From CAYRWR01 sp964537555 (GTDB lineage Bacteria > Spirochaetota > Brevinematia > Brevinematales > CAYRWR01): a stretch of 64,000 nucleotides of DNA. The position numbers and the translations under genes were made by a program. Location: the NCBI GenBank assembly GCA_964537555.1, contig CAZIAD010000007.1, forward strand, positions 62,001 to 126,000, given 5' to 3'. Below are positions 60,151 through 64,000 of this stretch, piece by piece; within the stretch, counting starts at the first letter, position 1, and each line of letters begins with the position of its first letter. The notes beneath the pieces were generated by a model. It was not told the origin of the DNA. It did no database searches and was given only the letters and a program-made list of their open reading frames with translations.

Positions 60151-62676
60151 CTATAAATAATGCACCAGGTCTTCCTGGCGGATCAGTACTTCCCGGGGTT
60201 TGGAGTTATTGGTGGCGGGGCCCAGTATGCCCAGCTGGTCCATGCCTTCCACCAGGCGGGAGGCCCGGTTGTAGCCCACCCGGAACTTTCTCTGCAGGTA
60301 GGAAGCTGAGATCTCTCCATTGGCCACGGCTGTCTTGAGGGCATCCCCGAACATAGGGTCGTCCTTGGCATCTACCGTGAGGTTAGGGTTATCATCACCG
60401 AACAGGCTCTCTTCCATCTGCTGTTCAAAGTCGATCTGATAGTCGGCGGTACCGTTACGCTTGAGGTCATTGACCACACTCTCCACATCGATATTGGACA
60501 CAAAAGGCGCCTGTATGCGGTTGATGTCATTGGAGGTGGGGGTCATGAAAAGCATGTCTCCCCGTCCCAGCAGGCTCTCCGCCCCGTTCTTGTCCATGAT
60601 GGTGCGGGAGTCGGTACGGCTGGACACCCTAAAGGCGATACGGCTGGGGAAGTTGGCCTTGATGATACCCGTCACCACATCTACCGAGGGCCGCTGAGTG
60701 GCGATGACCAGGTGCATACCCACCGCGCGGGCCATAGCTGCCAGGCGGGAGATACTCTTCTCGGTCTCTTTGGGGCTGCGCAACATCAGGTTGGCAAACT
60801 CGTCTATCACGATGATGATGTAGGGCATCACCTCCATCTCTTCCACATTATCCTTACGGCGCTGTACATTGATCTCTTTGGCTACGTCATTGTAGTCGAA
60901 TATGGAGCGTACCCCGTTATCAGACAGTACCGAGTAACGCCGGTCCATCTCCTTTACCGCCCATTCCAGGGCAGCCAGGGCCTCTTCGGGCTGAGTGATG
61001 ACCGGGGCCAGGAGGTGGGGGATACCGTTGTACAGCTCCAGCTCCACCATCTTGGGGTCTATCATGATAAACTTGAGCTCGTCCTCACGCAGGCGGAACA
61101 GCAGGCCTGCTATGAGGGAGTTGACATACACCGACTTACCGCTACCGGTTGTGCCGGCGATGAGGAGGTGAGGCATCTCGGACAGGTCCTCGATGAGGAT
61201 CTTACCGCTGATGCTCTTACCCAGGATGAGGGGGAGGTGGGCATCACTTTCCATGAATTCCTTACGTTCCACGATATCCCGCAGTACCACCGACTGACGG
61301 TGTTTATTGGGCACTTCCACACCGACCAGGTTCTGGTTATTGATGGGGGCTACGATACGGATACTCTTGGTACCCAGGTTGAGGGCCAGGTCATCCTGCA
61401 GGTTGTAGATGCTCTTGACCTTGAGGCCCACCGGAGGGACCAGTTCATAGCGGGTGATTGCCGGGCCCCGGGAGTAGCCCGTGACCTTGATACTGATCTT
61501 AAAGTTCTCAAAAGTGGTCTCTATGATATTGGATATAGAGTCTATCTCCGCCTGTATCTCCTCTTTGGAGTGGCGCTGCAGGCTCTGTTCCAGGATATTG
61601 GAGTCGGGGAAGTAATACTTGATCTTTCCCTTGCCCTTAGTCTTTTTTGAGCTATCCTGAGGGGGCCCTGCTTCCGTTTTTTCTTCCATGACAGGCTCGA
61701 CTTTTGCCGGTTCTGCTTTGATATCATCGGCCAGGCCCTGACGGATGGCTTCCATTTCCTCTTCATCTTCCTGATTGCGGTTGATGAGGGTGCGGGGTGC
61801 ATCGGGGGCTTTATCATAGATCAGGGGGTGAAAAGTGTCGCTGATATTCTGCAGTATGGCTGCCCGGTCACCGGGAGCACTGAGCCAGTCCGGCTCGGCC
61901 AGGTCGCTATACAGAGGAGAGGCATGGGCCGGCCCTTCTTCTCCCTCTTCCAGCTCAGGAGTCCCGCTACCCCGCAGGAAGTCCGGCTCGGGCCGGTGAG
62001 CGTTAAAGGGGCTGGGGGTAGAGACAGTCTCAGCCTGACGGGCATGCATCACTGTGGACTCTTCATTCCGGGCACTGGAGCGGGGGTCAAATTCCGTATC
62101 CAGCTCGGGCACGTGTTCTTCATCCTGGTCTTTATGGATCAGGCCCAGGAGGCGGAAGGGCGCCATCACTATCTGGCCGAAGGTGCGGGCCAGTACCACT
62201 GTGATCTTACGGAATATCTTCATGGAGGCGGACAGGGTGAGCAGGAAGAGCAGGCCGAATATCCCAATCACCACGCCCCGGGGCATCACTTCCTCCAGAG
62301 AGGAGTCCATCATCATACCCAGCATACCCGCATTTACATAGGTACTGCCCGGTTTGAGGGCCGACACCAGTACAGACAGGGCTATCGAGGAGATAAAGAA
62401 CAGTGAAGCCTTGATAAGGATGCGGCCCGGTTTGGCCTTGATGAGGATATTGATCCCCACGATGAGCATGCCGAAGGACAGCAGATAGGACCCGTAGCGC
62501 CCGTAGATCAGTATCATATAGGTAGCAATCGTACTGCCCAGGCCCCCCACGATATTCTCAGGGGGAAAGGCCGGCATGGATACCAGCAGGGCCGCGTCCA
62601 TAGGACTAAAGCTGGCCACGGATAGAAAGCTGACGACGGAAAACGCGATGAAGAAATATCCCAGGATTATCTGCAT
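60151..62676 (-). CDS. DNA translocase FtsK/SpoIIIE
   Basis: The 841-residue motor has four N-terminal membrane segments (about 1-165), a low-complexity linker (about 175-330), the RecA-like motor with Walker A IAGTTGSGKSVYV (about 507-519) and Walker B YIIIVIDEFANLML, and the C-terminal gamma winged helix (about 770-841, LQRKFRVGYNRASRLVEGMDQLGI) that reads KOPS and contacts XerD. The window also has a Xer recombinase. First of the three leftward genes ftsK, PC4-like and JAB-dinG. Confidence 0.94.
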   Translation of the reverse strand: MQIILGYFFIAFSVVSFLSVASFSPMDAALLVSMPAFPPENIVGGLGSTIATYMILIYGRYGSYLLSFGMLIVGINILIKAKPGRILIKASLFFISSIALSVLVSALKPGSTYVNAGMLGMMMDSSLEEVMPRGVVIGIFGLLFLLTLSASMKIFRKITVVLARTFGQIVMAPFRLLGLIHKDQDEEHVPELDTEFDPRSSARNEESTVMHARQAETVSTPSPFNAHRPEPDFLRGSGTPELEEGEEGPAHASPLYSDLAEPDWLSAPGDRAAILQNISDTFHPLIYDKAPDAPRTLINRNQEDEEEMEAIRQGLADDIKAEPAKVEPVMEEKTEAGPPQDSSKKTKGKGKIKYYFPDSNILEQSLQRHSKEEIQAEIDSISNIIETTFENFKISIKVTGYSRGPAITRYELVPPVGLKVKSIYNLQDDLALNLGTKSIRIVAPINNQNLVGVEVPNKHRQSVVLRDIVERKEFMESDAHLPLILGKSISGKILIEDLSEMPHLLIAGTTGSGKSVYVNSLIAGLLFRLREDELKFIMIDPKMVELELYNGIPHLLAPVITQPEEALAALEWAVKEMDRRYSVLSDNGVRSIFDYNDVAKEINVQRRKDNVEEMEVMPYIIIVIDEFANLMLRSPKETEKSISRLAAMARAVGMHLVIATQRPSVDVVTGIIKANFPSRIAFRVSSRTDSRTIMDKNGAESLLGRGDMLFMTPTSNDINRIQAPFVSNIDVESVVNDLKRNGTADYQIDFEQQMEESLFGDDNPNLTVDAKDDPMFGDALKTAVANGEISASYLQRKFRVGYNRASRLVEGMDQLGILGPATNNSKPREVLIRQEDLVHYL

Positions 62677-62697
62677 ATACTATTATCTATCCTTTAT

Positions 62698-63522
62698 TTA
62701 AATAACTCCAGTCAGACGAAGGACTATTGTAGCGGCTCCCAGCAGGAAACAATAGAGGGAGAAGTAATGGAACTTACCCCCCTGTATGAGCTTGAGCAGG
62801 AGCTTCAGGGCCAGCCAGCCCACACCAAAGGACACCACAAAGGCCAGTCCCAGGGGCAGCAGATCTCCGCTGATACCTACTGATTTATACTCTTTGACCA
62901 GGTCCAGTATCCCGGCAGCCGCGATGGCAGGCAGGGAGATCAGAAAAGAGATCCGTCCCGCAAACTTACGGTCCGCTCCCAGCATAAGGGAGGTGGAGAT
63001 AGTAGTACCGCTGCGGGAGATACCCGGCATTATGGCGAATCCCTGAGCGGTTCCCAGTATAAGGGCTCTCCACCACTTAAAATCCTTCTCGGTACGCGCG
63101 CCCTGGGGCAGGTACTTCGTCACGAGCAGTATGCCCCCTGTGATGATGAGCATGATACCCACCAGGACCAGGTTTGAGGTAAAGGCCTCGAAATGGTCAG
63201 CCAGGAGTACACCCATGACCCCCGTAGGGATGGATGCTACGATGATGAGGCCTATCATCTTAAGATCGGGCCCCGCTTTTTTTTCTTTTATCGCCGTGGG
63301 GATAGTCCCCAGAGACAGCACCATGGCCCAGATCTCCTTGATAAACACGATCAGGGTAGCCAGCATCGTCCCGAAGTGGGTGATGATGATATAGCTCTGG
63401 AGACTGGTAGTCCCCTCTTTAAACAACGCGTCCGCGATAGCCAGGTGGCCTGAGCTGGACACAGGCAGAAACTCAGTCAGGGCCTGTACAATGGCTAACA
63501 CAGCCGCTTTTATGACTTCCAT
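62698..63522 (-). CDS. Undecaprenyl-diphosphatase UppP (BacA)
   Basis: UppP recycles the lipid carrier of cell-wall synthesis by removing a phosphate from undecaprenyl diphosphate. The 274-residue protein has about eight membrane segments and both signatures: ALTEFLPVSSSGHL (15-28, catalytic Glu and Ser) and the later PGISRSGTT (catalytic Arg). It precedes ftsK on the same strand with a 21-bp gap, so the two may share a transcript. Confidence 0.95.
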   Translation of the reverse strand: MEVIKAAVLAIVQALTEFLPVSSSGHLAIADALFKEGTTSLQSYIIITHFGTMLATLIVFIKEIWAMVLSLGTIPTAIKEKKAGPDLKMIGLIIVASIPTGVMGVLLADHFEAFTSNLVLVGIMLIITGGILLVTKYLPQGARTEKDFKWWRALILGTAQGFAIMPGISRSGTTISTSLMLGADRKFAGRISFLISLPAIAAAGILDLVKEYKSVGISGDLLPLGLAFVVSFGVGWLALKLLLKLIQGGKFHYFSLYCFLLGAATIVLRLTGVI

Positions 63523-63555
63523 GGGTGCTCCTTGATGGTTAAAAATACAGACTAT

Positions 63556-63584
63556 ATTTTAGCCCAAAAGCCCATTTATTTCAA
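63556..63584 (-). promoter_or_regulatory. Promoter of uppP
   Basis: Read leftward: TTGAAA - 17 bp - TAAAAT, about 34 bases before the start codon. Confidence 0.65.
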
Positions 63585-63594
63585 TGATTAGTTA

Positions 63595-63623
63595 GTCGGA
63601 TAGTCGATAGTCAATAGTCGATA
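63595..63623. repeat. Heptamer array, about 4 units
   Basis: GTCGGATA (8 bases), GTCGATA, GTCAATA, GTCGATA, upstream of uppP. Confidence 0.9.
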
Positions 63624-63819
63624 GTCCGGTGTTTTACAGTGTTTGGTAGATAGACAGAGGGAATGGTTGATAATGGCGGATTCTAGATAAAAAGGAGTCA
63701 GTTTGGGGTGAATTCAAAGGGAATCCTATGCCCAGACATGCCCTTTCCCCTCAAAGAAATTGCCATCAGAGATGCAGATCTCCGGGTCTTTCGGTGGGAC
63801 TTTGCCCTGGTCCCTGCTC

Positions 63820-63848
63820 TTTCGACTTTCAGACTTTTGACTTTCGAC
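63820..63848. repeat. Degenerate inverse heptamers
   Basis: TTTCGAC, TTTCAGAC, TTTTGAC, TTTCGAC: a variant of the TATCGAC inverse form seen near 21746 and 21872. Confidence 0.6.
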
Positions 63849-63967
63849 TTCAGTGCCTCCTGCTGCCCACGGGGAGGGGTGGGGTATATGAGAGGCGATT
63901 TATTTTATAGTCTACGCGGTATGGTAATAGCGGGTTGAGCTGGATTTTTGGGGAATATCCTGGATAC

Positions 63968-63995
63968 TTGATATCTTTTTACCTCCCGTTATAAT
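63968..63995 (+). promoter_or_regulatory. Promoter of a gene beyond the window
   Basis: TTGATA - 16 bp - TATAAT reading out of the right edge. Confidence 0.55.
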
Positions 63996-64000
63996 TGTGT

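Larger units (their letters stand above)
63523..64000. other. Gene-free end of the window with two heptamer arrays
   Basis: These 478 bases hold the uppP promoter, heptamers at 63595-63623 and 63820-63848, and a plus-strand promoter at the right edge. A 76-residue open frame (63708-63938) runs through the second array, has no ribosome site and looks spurious. Confidence 0.65.

Noticed and set aside
58721..60160. 479-codon open frame on the plus strand
   Set aside because: It is the antisense shadow of the JAB-dinG and PC4 genes, whose protein families are clear; its product has no recognisable domain and no ribosome site.
60712..61650. 312-codon open frame on the plus strand
   Set aside because: Antisense shadow of ftsK, rich in His/Gln/Val as such shadows are.
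63708..63938. 76-codon open frame in the last intergenic region
   Set aside because: It crosses degenerate heptamers, has no ribosome site and no family resemblance.

Overview
The window reads as the chromosome of an anaerobic, diazotrophic, diderm bacterium, about half G+C. Signs of two membranes are lipoboxes, two tandem outer-membrane-barrel-like proteins and a Prc-type periplasmic protease. The nitrogenase operon has nifI1 and nifI2 between nifH and nifD, the arrangement of strict anaerobes and methanogens. A Spirochaetota origin is my best guess (DUF115/MptE-like protein, overall gene mix), but nothing here proves it. Sigma-70-type TTGACA/TATAAT promoters with 16-17 bp spacers are easy to see in front of many genes.

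Layout. 0.3-6.8 kb: a membrane hybrid histidine kinase with its own periplasmic solute-binding domain, a small lipoprotein with a DUF115 gene, AmrS, and the rplM-rpsI operon. 6.9-17.2 kb: two barrel-like exported proteins, a Xer recombinase, TrhP, an APS kinase plus sulfotransferase pair, a TetR regulator that looks leaderless, QueG and CstA. 17.3-18.5 kb: a leftward operon of a HEPN-like protein, a GNAT acetyltransferase and a 77-residue unknown, divergent from nifV. 18.6-35.3 kb: nitrogen fixation (nifV-nifA; then, after a Fic gene embedded in repeats, nifH-I1-I2-D-K-E-N-B-ferredoxin) and molybdate uptake (modA, a di-Mop protein, modB, modC). 35.3-45.5 kb: thioesterase, DUF4037 protein, VapBC, thiDEM, Prc, an exported glycosidase and a GNAT. 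45.9-57.2 kb: a 14-gene operon for an Mrp-antiporter/Mbx-type respiratory complex. 57.3-63.5 kb: a JAB-DinG helicase fusion, a PC4-like protein, FtsK and UppP.

How it works together. NifA (sigma-54 activator) probably drives nifH, whose promoter is a clean -24/-12 element preceded by two identical-arm palindromes (TCCTAC-N6-GTAGGA, 30 bp apart) that I propose as its enhancer. NifI1/NifI2 would switch nitrogenase off after translation, and the Mod genes supply molybdenum. The Mrp/Mbx complex has lost two of the four NiFe cysteine ligands and carries a ferredoxin domain fused to a GltD/NfnB-like flavoprotein. I read it as a ferredoxin:NAD(P) oxidoreductase coupled to ion pumping; run in reverse it could supply low-potential ferredoxin to nitrogenase (inference).

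The intergenic DNA is unusual. Heptamer tandem arrays (GTCAATA/GTCGATA) follow many genes and in two cases supply the stop codon. A 28-bp perfect inverted repeat sits behind the Mrp/Mbx operon, with a 26/28 relative upstream of nifH. The Fic gene is flanked by diverged inverted repeats and a roughly 99-bp direct repeat. I saw no rRNA, tRNA, CRISPR array, transposase or prophage.
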